DNA from: Lachnospiraceae bacterium
Lineage (GTDB): Bacteria > Bacillota > Clostridia > Lachnospirales > Lachnospiraceae
NCBI GenBank assembly: GCA_900770325.1
Contig: CAAGKE010000171.1
Coordinates: 1 to 6,796 of the forward strand
Length of the DNA stretch: 6,796 nucleotides
Direction: 5' to 3'
Position numbers and translations under genes: made by a program. Shown here one piece after another: positions 1 through 5,389 of this stretch. The notes under the pieces are model-generated. The model was not told the DNA's origin and made no database searches. It worked only from the letters and a program-made list of their open reading frames with translations. How positions within the stretch are numbered: position 1 is the stretch's first letter; each line of letters starts with the position of its first letter.

Positions 1-24
1 AATATCGTCCTAGGATGCACCTGA
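1..24. repeat. Partial copy of short dispersed repeat (copy 1)
   Basis: Bases 1-24 match 570-594 with three substitutions and one 1-base gap, ending in an identical 11-mer GATGCACCTGA (14-24 and 584-594). The similarity stops after CTGA. The window begins inside the repeat, so its left part is not visible. Both copies can form the same small stem: 3-6 with 14-17 here, and 572-575 with 584-587 in copy 2. The outermost pair changes from C-G to U-G, which keeps pairing. Seen directly: the similarity and the pairing. Inferred: that this is a dispersed intergenic repeat with a structured transcript. Confidence 0.5.
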
Positions 25-40
25 TTCGAAACCGCTATAC

Positions 41-69
41 TAGACAACGGATAAAAAAACGTTTATAAT
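41..69 (+). promoter_or_regulatory. Sigma-A-type promoter for the VOC gene
   Basis: TAGACA (41-46) is a 5 of 6 match to the -35 consensus, and TATAAT (64-69) is a perfect -10. The spacer is exactly 17 bp (47-63) and contains an A-run. Transcription would start around 75-77, giving a leader of about 60 nt before the ATG at 135. This is the only convincing promoter I found in the window. It lies just downstream of the partial repeat at 1-24. Confidence 0.7.
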
Positions 70-134
70 TCAAACATAGGTTTTACGAGTTTCGCAATTG
101 GCTGATAGGCTTTATGAGAGAAGGAGGAGCAACC

Positions 135-500
135 ATGAATTTTAAGATGTATCATGAAAATTATAATGTGGCGGATCTGGATAAGTCGCTGAAGTTTTAT
201 CAGGAGGCCCTGGGGCTGACAGAAAAGCGCCGGAAGGAAGCAGAGGATGGTTCCTTCATTATAGTATATGTGGGAAATGAAACCACGGATTTTGAACTGG
301 AGCTTACCTGGCTGAAAGATCATCCACAGCCCTATAATCTGGGAGAATGTGAATTCCATCTGGCATTTCAGACAGATGATTATGAGAGTGCTCATGCGAA
401 GCATGAGGCTATGGGCTGTATCTGCTTTGAGAACCTGTCTATGGGCGTTTACTTTATCACCGACCCGGATGGATACTGGCTGGAAATTGTTCCTCAGTAG
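135..500 (+). CDS. VOC-family protein, glyoxalase I-like (lactoylglutathione lyase type)
   Basis: A 121-residue vicinal-oxygen-chelate enzyme made of two beta-alpha-beta-beta-beta halves, close in length to E. coli GloA (135 aa). The four metal ligands of glyoxalase I appear to be kept: His7 at the N-terminus, Glu56 in the ELTW motif, His75 in EFHLAF, and Glu117 in the DPDGYWLE motif near the C-terminus. The start at 135 is preferred over the in-frame ATG at 114 because GGAGGAG lies 5-10 bases upstream of 135, inside that extension. Known for the family: isomerisation of the hemithioacetal of methylglyoxal and a thiol. Clostridia generally lack glutathione, so the thiol partner, or even the reaction, is uncertain. 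Related VOC folds include epimerases and resistance proteins. The gene appears monocistronic, with its own promoter at 41-69 and a structured region directly after its stop. Confidence 0.87.
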   Translation: MNFKMYHENYNVADLDKSLKFYQEALGLTEKRRKEAEDGSFIIVYVGNETTDFELELTWLKDHPQPYNLGECEFHLAFQTDDYESAHAKHEAMGCICFENLSMGVYFITDPDGYWLEIVPQ

Positions 501-502
501 TC

Positions 503-603
503 AGTTATTGTTCAGCTAAAGCCCGCGGGGTGTTTTCGCTCAGAATGCGCTAAAATACTGCTGCTTTGAAACATCGTTCTGGAGATGCACCTGAACAGTA
601 ATT
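503..603 (+). ncRNA. Candidate structured RNA element (long outer helix plus bulged hairpin)
   Basis: Two bases after the VOC stop, 503-515 can pair with 591-603 over 13 consecutive positions (11 Watson-Crick, 2 G-U). Inside this helix, 530-536 pairs with 552-558 and 537-539 with 547-549 around the loop TCAGAAT, with a 2-base bulge (550-551). A small 4-bp stem joins 572-575 to 584-587. The 8-bp palindrome CCCGCGGG sits at 522-529. There is no T-run after any stem, so this is not a standard intrinsic terminator. The strand is assumed from the flanking genes; on the other strand the G-U pairs would become A-C mismatches, which mildly favours +. It could be a repeat-encoded RNA, a 3' UTR element, or terminal inverted repeats of a small non-autonomous element. 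I do not recognise a named RNA family. Confidence 0.4.
570..594. repeat. Short dispersed repeat (copy 2)
   Basis: This is the second copy of the segment at 1-24, with the shared 11-mer at 584-594. Here it forms the right side of the interior of the candidate element at 503-603 and runs four bases into the 3' arm of the outer helix. The segment is conserved up to the helix arm and diverges beyond it. That pattern would be expected if the outer helix were kept by pairing and not by sequence. Confidence 0.5.
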
Positions 604-605
604 TG

Positions 606-693
606 TCATCTTGAAAGAAGATGAGACTCCCACCTCTATAGGTGGCGAGTTGCAGCAATTTAGTCTTGGTGGGAGTCCAATCTCCTTCCAAGA
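606..693 (+). other. Cluster of competing hairpins
   Basis: Four pairings are visible. (1) 606-612 with 618-624, 7 bp, loop GAAAG. (2) 630-635 with 640-645, 6 bp, loop CTAT. (3) 664-669 with 688-693, followed by one mismatch and 671-675 with 682-686, giving an 11-bp interrupted stem. (4) 625-634 (GACTCCCACC) with 668-677 (GGTGGGAGTC), a perfect 10-bp inverted repeat with a 33-nt spacer. Pairing 4 excludes both 2 and 3, so the RNA has two alternative folds. Such an arrangement fits a conformational switch. It also fits the palindrome-rich right end, or the guide-RNA scaffold, of an IS200/IS605-type element. No transposase gene is present. The folds are seen; the role is not known. Confidence 0.4.
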
Positions 694-802
694 TAAAGCC
701 TCCGGCGGATCGCAGGTGTGGTCAGTGGAAGAATACTTCGCATTCGATTACGCCGCGGCAAGAACGCCAGAGGCGTTCCTGAAAATAAATAAGGAGGATT
801 GA
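611..802 (+). CDS. Doubtful 63-codon open frame, possibly gene remnant
   Basis: The frame opens with TTG and runs to a TGA four bases before the deacylase start. There is no ribosome binding site before 611 (upstream bases are AACAGTAATTTGTCATC), the TTG overlaps hairpin 606-624, and no internal ATG exists, so independent translation is doubtful. The first half is dominated by inverted repeats. The second half (about residues 30-63, containing WSVEEYFAFDYAAARTPEAF) has an ordinary amino-acid composition and could be the C-terminal tail of a lost gene. The final codons AAG GAG GAT supply the ribosome binding site of the next gene. I do not recognise a family. It may be non-coding sequence that is open by chance, or a pseudogene. 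Confidence 0.2.
   Translation: MKEDETPTSIGGELQQFSLGGSPISFQDKASGGSQVWSVEEYFAFDYAAARTPEAFLKINKED
762..778 (+). other. Perfect 7-bp hairpin upstream of the deacylase gene
   Basis: GAACGCC (762-768) pairs perfectly with GGCGTTC (772-778) around the triloop AGA. It ends 12 bases before the ribosome binding site at 791-797. No T-run follows (CTGAAAATAAAT), so it is not an intrinsic terminator. It may stabilise the 5' end of the deacylase message, mark the end of the structured region, or be incidental. Confidence 0.4.
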
Positions 803-805
803 AGA

Positions 806-1276
806 ATGTCAATTGAAAGAGTAAGGGCATATTTTAAACAGTGGAATCTGGAGGAGCGGATCCTGGAGTTTGATACTTCCAGCGCTACGGTAGAACTGGC
901 TGCGGCAGCCGTGGGCTGCGAACCGGCCAGGATAGCAAAGACCCTGTCTTTTCAGGTGGGAGAACGAATCGTGCTGGTGGTGGCAGCGGGAGACGTAAAA
1001 ATCGATAACCGGAAGTATAAGGAGCAGTTTCATACCAAAGCTTCCATGTTGAAGGCGGAGGATGTAACCGGGAAAATCGGCCATGCGGTAGGCGGCGTTT
1101 GTCCCTTTGGAGTAAATCCCGGAGTGGAGGTCTACCTGGATGTATCGATGAAACGGTTCCCTACTGTTTTTCCGGCGGCGGGCAGCTCCAACAGCGCCAT
1201 TGAAATGACTATGGATGAATTGGAGAAATATTCAGGAAGTCTGGGCTGGATCGATGTTTGTAAGGGATGGCAGTAA
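806..1276 (+). CDS. YbaK/EbsC-type aminoacyl-tRNA deacylase
   Basis: A 156-residue stand-alone editing-domain protein. Family members hydrolyse mischarged tRNA in the cytoplasm, for example Cys-tRNA(Pro) or Ala-tRNA(Pro), acting as a checkpoint after prolyl-tRNA synthetase. Visible features: the conserved lysine in RIAKTL (Lys45, matching the catalytically important Lys46 of E. coli YbaK), the glycine-rich substrate loop GHAVGGVCPFG (92-102), and the late motif PAAGSSNSAIEMT (123-135). The length is normal for the family and covers the whole fold. The start is supported by AAGGAGG at 791-797, 8 nt upstream. The specificity class (YbaK, ProXp-ala or another) cannot be told from motifs alone, so no symbol is given. 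It lies directly downstream of the structured intergenic region, with a 4-base gap from the doubtful frame ending at 802. No promoter was found for it. Confidence 0.85.
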   Translation: MSIERVRAYFKQWNLEERILEFDTSSATVELAAAAVGCEPARIAKTLSFQVGERIVLVVAAGDVKIDNRKYKEQFHTKASMLKAEDVTGKIGHAVGGVCPFGVNPGVEVYLDVSMKRFPTVFPAAGSSNSAIEMTMDELEKYSGSLGWIDVCKGWQ

Positions 1277-1356
1277 TGATTGTATTTTGCAGGGTTTTAT
1301 AGTAAGATGGGGTTAAGTTTCAAAACCAGTATATTTTAAAGAAAGGGGTGCATGAT

Positions 1357-1818
1357 ATGAGTATTCAGGCAATTGTCTGGCTGGCACTTCTGGTAGTCCT
1401 TCTGGCGATTGAATTACTGACCCTGGGATTGACCACGATCTGGTTTGCCGGGGGAGCCCTGGCTGCTTTTCTTGCGGCGATGCTTGGATGGAACCTGACT
1501 CTGCAGATTGTTCTGTTTGGGGCTGTTTCGGTGATCCTTCTGATTTTCACCCGGCCTTTTGCGGTAAAATATGTCAATAAAAGCAGGGTTCAGACGAATG
1601 TGGACAGCCTGATCGGGAGAACTGCCGTGGTGACGGAGGAGATTGATAATCTGGCCGGAACCGGGCAGGCACAGGTGGCGGGACAGGATTGGACCGCACG
1701 GTCAAAGGAAGAAGGCAGAAAGATACCTCCAGGGACAAAGGTGAAAATACAGGCGATCAGCGGGGTGAAACTGATCGTGGAGCCATGCGGCATACAGGAA
1801 GAGGGTACCCCTTTCTGA
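1357..1818 (+). CDS. NfeD family membrane protein (short form)
   Basis: A 153-residue inner-membrane protein with hydrophobic segments at about 4-22, 26-44 and 48-65, followed by a soluble OB-fold domain at about 80-143. That domain carries the typical LIGRTAVVTE strand, a GQDWTARS strand and a KVKIQAISGVKLIVEP end. It lacks the ClpP-like serine protease domain of long NfeD proteins, so it is the short type. ATG at 1357 is preferred to the in-frame GTG at 1348 because AAAGGGG (1342-1348) then lies 8 nt upstream. Members of this family are usually encoded beside an SPFH/stomatin gene and interact with its product, as here (next gene at 1875). NfeD proteins are thought to help assemble SPFH membrane microdomains; the precise role is unsettled. 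Confidence 0.88.
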   Translation: MSIQAIVWLALLVVLLAIELLTLGLTTIWFAGGALAAFLAAMLGWNLTLQIVLFGAVSVILLIFTRPFAVKYVNKSRVQTNVDSLIGRTAVVTEEIDNLAGTGQAQVAGQDWTARSKEEGRKIPPGTKVKIQAISGVKLIVEPCGIQEEGTPF

Positions 1819-1859
1819 TCAGGAGATTTTGGAGGTTTTGAAGGGAAAGTGCATAGAAT

Positions 1860-1867
1860 AAGGAGGG
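1860..1867 (+). promoter_or_regulatory. Ribosome binding site that fixes the SPFH start
   Basis: AAGGAGGG is a near-perfect Shine-Dalgarno. It is only 1 nt from the ATG at 1869 but 7 nt from the ATG at 1875, so 1875 is the likely initiation codon. The ATG at 1878 is also possible. Confidence 0.7.
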
Positions 1868-1874
1868 CATGATT

Positions 1875-2828
1875 ATGATGAACAGAATGGGTGTTTCGGA
1901 AGTTTTAGGTCCGGTGCTGCTGGTGATTTTGGCAATTATAGTGATATGTGTGCTGGTATCCTGTATTAAGATCGTTCCCCAGGCACAGGCTCTGGTGGTG
2001 GAACGTCTGGGAGGCTATCAGGGAACCTGGGGAGTAGGCGTACATTTTAAGCTGCCGATCATAGACAGGGTGGCAAAGCGGGTGCTTTTGAAGGAACAGG
2101 TGGTGGATTTTGAACCTCAGCCGGTGATTACAAAGGATAATGTTACCATGCGGATCGATACAGTTGTATTTTTCCAGATCACGGATCCGAAGCTGTTTGC
2201 CTACGGGGTGGAGAATCCCATTATGGCGATCGAAAATCTGACTGCTACTACACTGCGGAATATCATTGGTGATATGGAACTGGATCAGACACTGACCTCA
2301 CGTGAGACGATCAACACCAGGATGCGCGCAAGCCTGGATCAGGCTACGGATCCCTGGGGGATCAAGGTAAATCGTGTGGAATTGAAAAATATTCTTCCTC
2401 CGGCGCAGATCGTGGATGCCATGGAGAAGCAGATGAAGGCAGAGCGTGAACGAAGAGAAGCGATTCTGATCGCGGAAGGTGAGAAAAAGTCTTCCATTCT
2501 TCGTGCTGAGGGTAAAAAAGAGTCAGCGATTCTGGATGCAGAAGCTGAGAAGACGGCTGCAATTCTTCGTGCAGAGGCACAGAAGGAAAAGATGATCAAA
2601 GAAGCAGAAGGACAGGCGGAAGCTATCCTGAAGGTTCAGCAGGCAAATGCGGAGGGAATACGCCTCATTAAAGAAGCAGGAGCAGATCAGGCCGTACTGG
2701 CGCTGAAAAGCTTTGAGGCCATGACCAAGGTGGCCGATGGACAGGCAACCAAGATCATCATCCCGTCAGAAATGCAGAATATGGCTTCCATGGTGAAAGC
2801 CATGGCAGAAGTGGCCAAAGACGCATAA
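1875..2828 (+). CDS. SPFH/band 7 (stomatin/QmcA-like) membrane scaffold protein
   Basis: A 317-residue SPFH protein. It has one N-terminal membrane anchor (about 11-29) followed by a short Cys-Ile-Lys turn. The SPFH/band 7 domain spans about 31-190, with the signatures VVERLGGYQGTWGVG, DNVTMRIDTVVFFQI and WGIKVNRVELKNILPP. A charged alanine/glutamate-rich coiled coil follows (about 190-265), and then a C-terminal IIIPSEMQNM segment. Within the coiled coil, five successive 11-residue units (195-249) share the pattern xxILxAExxKx, the hendecad repeat expected for SPFH ring walls. Family members oligomerise into large membrane-associated cages and work with NfeD; in E. coli, QmcA belongs to this group. 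The length is normal and there is no sign of damage. The gap to the NfeD gene is 56 bp with no terminator, so co-transcription is likely. Confidence 0.92.
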   Translation: MMNRMGVSEVLGPVLLVILAIIVICVLVSCIKIVPQAQALVVERLGGYQGTWGVGVHFKLPIIDRVAKRVLLKEQVVDFEPQPVITKDNVTMRIDTVVFFQITDPKLFAYGVENPIMAIENLTATTLRNIIGDMELDQTLTSRETINTRMRASLDQATDPWGIKVNRVELKNILPPAQIVDAMEKQMKAERERREAILIAEGEKKSSILRAEGKKESAILDAEAEKTAAILRAEAQKEKMIKEAEGQAEAILKVQQANAEGIRLIKEAGADQAVLALKSFEAMTKVADGQATKIIIPSEMQNMASMVKAMAEVAKDA

Positions 2829-2872
2829 CATTTTTATTGCCTAATATTTCATACAATACGGAGGAGAAAGAC

Positions 2873-3856
2873 ATGAATTTAAAAGGACGCAATTTTTTGA
2901 CACTGAAGGATTTTACTCCGGAGGAAATTACTTATCTGCTGGATCTTTCTGCAGAATTAAAGGAGAATAAAAAAAATGGCAAGCCGGATCTGCGCCATCC
3001 GGGAAAGAATATCGCGCTGATTTTTGAAAAGACCAGTACCAGAACCCGGTGTTCCTTTGAGGTGGCTGCCCATGATATGGGGATGCATGTGACTTATCTG
3101 GATCCTTCCGGATCCCAGATCGGAAAAAAGGAGAGTATACGGGATACAGCCCGGGTGCTGGGAAGAATGTATGACGGCATCGAATACCGGGGCTTTGCCC
3201 AGAGCATTGTGGAGGAACTGGCAAAGTACGCAGGTGTTCCGGTCTGGAACGGACTGACGAATGAATATCATCCCACTCAGATGCTGGCAGATATGCTGAC
3301 CATTCGGGAGCATTTGGGTGAATTGAAGGGAAAGAAGCTGACTTACATGGGAGATGCCCGTTACAATATGGGTAATTCCCTGATGATCGCCTGCGCGAAG
3401 CTGGGACTGCATTTTACAGCCTGCACGTCCAGGGAATATTTCCCCAATGAAGGTTTGGTAAAGGAATGCGAAGAATATGCGAAAGCCAGCGGAGCTACGA
3501 TTACACTGACTGAGGATGTGGAAAAGGGAACCAGGGGTGCGGATGTGATCTATACAGACGTATGGGTATCCATGGGAGAGCCGGATGAGGTATGGGCAGA
3601 GCGTATTCATGCGCTGCTTCCCTATCAGGTAAATCGGAAAGTAATGGAAAATGCCGGACCCGGGGCAATCTTCATGCATTGCCTGCCGGCATTCCATGAT
3701 CTGGATACAAAGATTGGAAAGGAAATTCATGAAAAGTTTGGTCTGGATGCCATGGAGGTAACGGACGAGGTGTTCGAATCTCCGCAGTCAGTTGTATTTG
3801 ATGAAGCGGAGAACCGGATGCATACCATCAAGGCAGTTATGGACGCTACATTGTAA
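2873..3856 (+). CDS. argF: Ornithine carbamoyltransferase
   Basis: A 327-residue cytoplasmic transferase that joins carbamoyl phosphate and ornithine to give citrulline and phosphate. Family motifs in order: STRTR (55-59, carbamoyl phosphate binding), Arg106 in EYRGFAQ, HPTQ (133-136), DARYNMGNSL (161-170), the SMG ornithine loop (233-235), HCLPAFHD (269-276, with the conserved HCLP) and the C-terminal RMHTIKAVM (315-323). ATG 2873 is chosen because GGAGGAG (2860-2866) lies 6 nt upstream; the in-frame TTG at 2837 has no site. The protein could serve arginine synthesis (argF) or the arginine deiminase pathway (arcB). No arg or arc gene is adjacent, so the symbol is tentative. It starts 44 bp after the SPFH gene. 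Confidence 0.95.
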   Translation: MNLKGRNFLTLKDFTPEEITYLLDLSAELKENKKNGKPDLRHPGKNIALIFEKTSTRTRCSFEVAAHDMGMHVTYLDPSGSQIGKKESIRDTARVLGRMYDGIEYRGFAQSIVEELAKYAGVPVWNGLTNEYHPTQMLADMLTIREHLGELKGKKLTYMGDARYNMGNSLMIACAKLGLHFTACTSREYFPNEGLVKECEEYAKASGATITLTEDVEKGTRGADVIYTDVWVSMGEPDEVWAERIHALLPYQVNRKVMENAGPGAIFMHCLPAFHDLDTKIGKEIHEKFGLDAMEVTDEVFESPQSVVFDEAENRMHTIKAVMDATL

Positions 3857-3876
3857 AATAAGGCGCAGGCATCGGC

Positions 3877-3882
3877 AGGGGG
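3877..3882 (+). promoter_or_regulatory. Ribosome binding site that leaves the membrane-protein start open
   Basis: AGGGGG is the only Shine-Dalgarno-like run before the small membrane protein. It is 1 nt from the ATG at 3884, which is unusually close, but 7 nt from the in-frame GTG at 3890. Initiation at 3890 would shorten the protein by only two residues. Confidence 0.45.
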
Positions 3883-3883
3883 A

Positions 3884-4183
3884 ATGAAGGTGAAGCTGGA
3901 CAAAAAGCGGGAAAAACTTCATGAGCGGGAGAAAAACCTGAATACGCTGGAGGATATGGGGGTAATCGGAGCACTTCTGATTTTGATTTTAGCACTGGTA
4001 TTTCTTATTGATGTGGCCAGATATCAATGGGTGCTGACGATGATCCTGGTGCTGGGTATTCTGCTGAATCTGAATCTGGCTATCTGTGGATTCCTGCGCA
4101 GAAAATGGATCTTCTGGATCGTAACACTTCTGTTGGCACTGGGGCTTCTGGGCTTCCTGATATATTTAATTGTGATGGTCTGA
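3884..4183 (+). CDS. Small three-helix membrane protein of unknown function
   Basis: A 99-residue protein with a highly charged N-terminus (residues 1-24, rich in Lys, Arg and Glu) and three hydrophobic segments at about 26-43, 49-70 and 75-98. A basic loop, LRRKW (71-75), separates the last two. By the positive-inside rule both the N-terminal tail and this loop would be cytoplasmic, which places the C-terminus outside. No catalytic or binding motif is visible, and I do not recognise a family. The start is uncertain between ATG 3884 and GTG 3890. It lies 27 bp after the ornithine carbamoyltransferase gene and could be co-transcribed with it. The strong amphipathic and hydrophobic pattern and its own Shine-Dalgarno argue that it is a real gene. 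Confidence 0.7.
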   Translation: MKVKLDKKREKLHEREKNLNTLEDMGVIGALLILILALVFLIDVARYQWVLTMILVLGILLNLNLAICGFLRRKWIFWIVTLLLALGLLGFLIYLIVMV

Positions 4184-4280
4184 GATGGACCTTGGACGGT
4201 AAGCGCCTGCCCTTTTCGCCAAAGGTGAGAAGTGCGTTAAGCTGGGATTTTCTGCATACAGGGAAATGGAGCATTGAGGA

Positions 4281-5261
4281 ATGAAAAGTGAAATATTGGC
4301 AGCGCTCAGGGAGAGCCGGGACTATGTATCCGGCCAGGAACTGTGTGAAAAGCTGCAGGTATCCAGAACAGCGATCTGGAAAAAGATAAAAGAACTGCAG
4401 GGAGAAGGGTATGAGATTGAGGCAGTGCCCAACCGGGGATACCGGATTGTGGGGTGCCCGGATATTATTGCGGCGGAAGAGGTGGAGAGCCGCCTGAAAA
4501 GCAAGTGGGCGGGGCATCCGGTAAAATATTTTGACGAGATCACCTCCACGAATCAGTATGCAAAGCGGATCGGAGAGGAGGGGGCGCCGGAAGGCACTCT
4601 GGTGGTGGCGGATGAGCAGACCCAGGGTAAGGGCCGTTCCGGCCGTGTCTGGAGTACACCTCATGGAACCGCGATCGCCATGACCCTTCTGATCCGGCCT
4701 AAGCTGCCTCCGGCCAGTATTTCGATGGTAACACTGGTGATGGGTCTGGCGGTGGCCAGAGCCTGCCGGGAACTGTATCATCTTCCGGTGGGAATTAAGT
4801 GGCCCAATGATGTGGTGATCCACGGAAAAAAGCTGTGCGGAATTCTGACGGAATTAAGTGCGGAAATGATGTCGGTGAATTATGTGGTAATCGGAACAGG
4901 CATTAATGTAAATGTAAAGGAATTTCCTGAGGAAATTCAGAAAACCGCCACATCAATAGCTCTGGAACTGGGACATGAGACTGGCAGGGCTGAACTGATT
5001 GCTTCCTGCATGGAATATTTTGAAGTTTACTATGAAAAATTTATTCAGGCCGGTGATTTATCTCCCCTGATGGAGGAGTATAATGAACTGCTGCTGAACC
5101 GGGATCAGAAGGTAAGGGTTCTGGAACCGGGACGGGAATATACCGGAACCGCGCTGGGGATCAATCAGAACGGCGAGCTGCTCGTGGTCAGAGAGGACGG
5201 TAGCAGAACTGCTGTGTATGCGGGAGAGGTATCTGTGCGGGGCGTATATGGATATGTATAG
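4281..5261 (+). CDS. birA: Bifunctional biotin-[acetyl-CoA-carboxylase] ligase / biotin operon repressor
   Basis: A 326-residue group II biotin protein ligase. It uses ATP to make biotinyl-5'-AMP and transfers biotin to the lysine of a carboxyl carrier domain. Domains: an N-terminal winged helix (about 1-58) with helix-turn-helix SGQELCEKLQVSRTAIWKKI, a catalytic core (about 80-255), and a C-terminal SH3-like domain (about 273-323). Catalytic signatures: ITSTN (87-91), QTQGKGRSGRVW (113-124, the biotinyl-AMP loop), KWPNDV (173-178), KLCGILTE (184-191) and GTGINVN (205-211). The DNA-binding domain implies it also represses biotin synthesis or uptake genes; no target operator was identified here. 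TGGAG at 4267-4271, 9 nt upstream, supports the ATG at 4281. The 97-bp upstream spacer contains no clear promoter or terminator. Confidence 0.95.
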   Translation: MKSEILAALRESRDYVSGQELCEKLQVSRTAIWKKIKELQGEGYEIEAVPNRGYRIVGCPDIIAAEEVESRLKSKWAGHPVKYFDEITSTNQYAKRIGEEGAPEGTLVVADEQTQGKGRSGRVWSTPHGTAIAMTLLIRPKLPPASISMVTLVMGLAVARACRELYHLPVGIKWPNDVVIHGKKLCGILTELSAEMMSVNYVVIGTGINVNVKEFPEEIQKTATSIALELGHETGRAELIASCMEYFEVYYEKFIQAGDLSPLMEEYNELLLNRDQKVRVLEPGREYTGTALGINQNGELLVVREDGSRTAVYAGEVSVRGVYGYV

Positions 5262-5263
5262 AA

Positions 5264-5306
5264 GATCAGACGTTACTGTGAACAACATGAATAGTAACGA
5301 TCAGAC
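5264..5306. repeat. Inverted repeat flanked by 8-bp direct repeats
   Basis: GATCAGAC occurs at 5264-5271 and again at 5299-5306. Between them, GTTACT (5272-5277) and AGTAAC (5293-5298) form an inverted repeat around a 15-nt spacer. Adding C5271 and G5299 extends the stem to 7 bp. The direct repeats abut the inverted repeat exactly, as would a target-site duplication around a tiny (27-bp) insertion or excision scar. It sits 3 bp after birA, with no T-run, so it is a poor terminator. Chance cannot be excluded for repeats this short. Confidence 0.4.
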
Positions 5307-5389
5307 CGGAACAGAGCTCTAAGCGGGGGAAAATAATAAACAGAAAATGTAATATGCGGGATAGAAGAAAAGAAGGGAAGGATTGCGGT

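Noticed and set aside
606..693. CRISPR array or tandem guide array
   Set aside because: There are only inverted repeats. No direct repeats with regular spacers occur here or elsewhere in the window.
501..805. Intact IS200/IS605 element
   Set aside because: No TnpA Y1 transposase or TnpB RuvC-type frame is present. Only palindromes reminiscent of such element ends are seen, so it is kept as a hypothesis and not annotated as a mobile element.
1293..1338. Possible terminator between the deacylase and NfeD genes (GGTTTT 1293-1298 with AAAACC 1322-1327)
   Set aside because: The stem is only 6 bp and AT-rich with a 23-nt loop. The following T-run is short and offset, so it is too weak to call.
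2829..2872. ArgR operator (ARG box) before ornithine carbamoyltransferase
   Set aside because: The AT-rich stretch AATATTTCATAC resembles half of an ARG box on the minus strand, but the second half does not match and no promoter is visible.
2957..3730. Long minus-strand open frame (257 codons) opposite the ornithine carbamoyltransferase gene
   Set aside because: The + strand frame carries all OTC motifs. The minus frame has no ribosome binding site or recognisable domain and its composition is what an antisense of a coding frame gives.
4080..4823. Minus-strand open frame (247 codons) opposite birA and the small membrane protein
   Set aside because: It is antisense to the BirA catalytic core, rich in His/Pro/Arg, and has no family resemblance.
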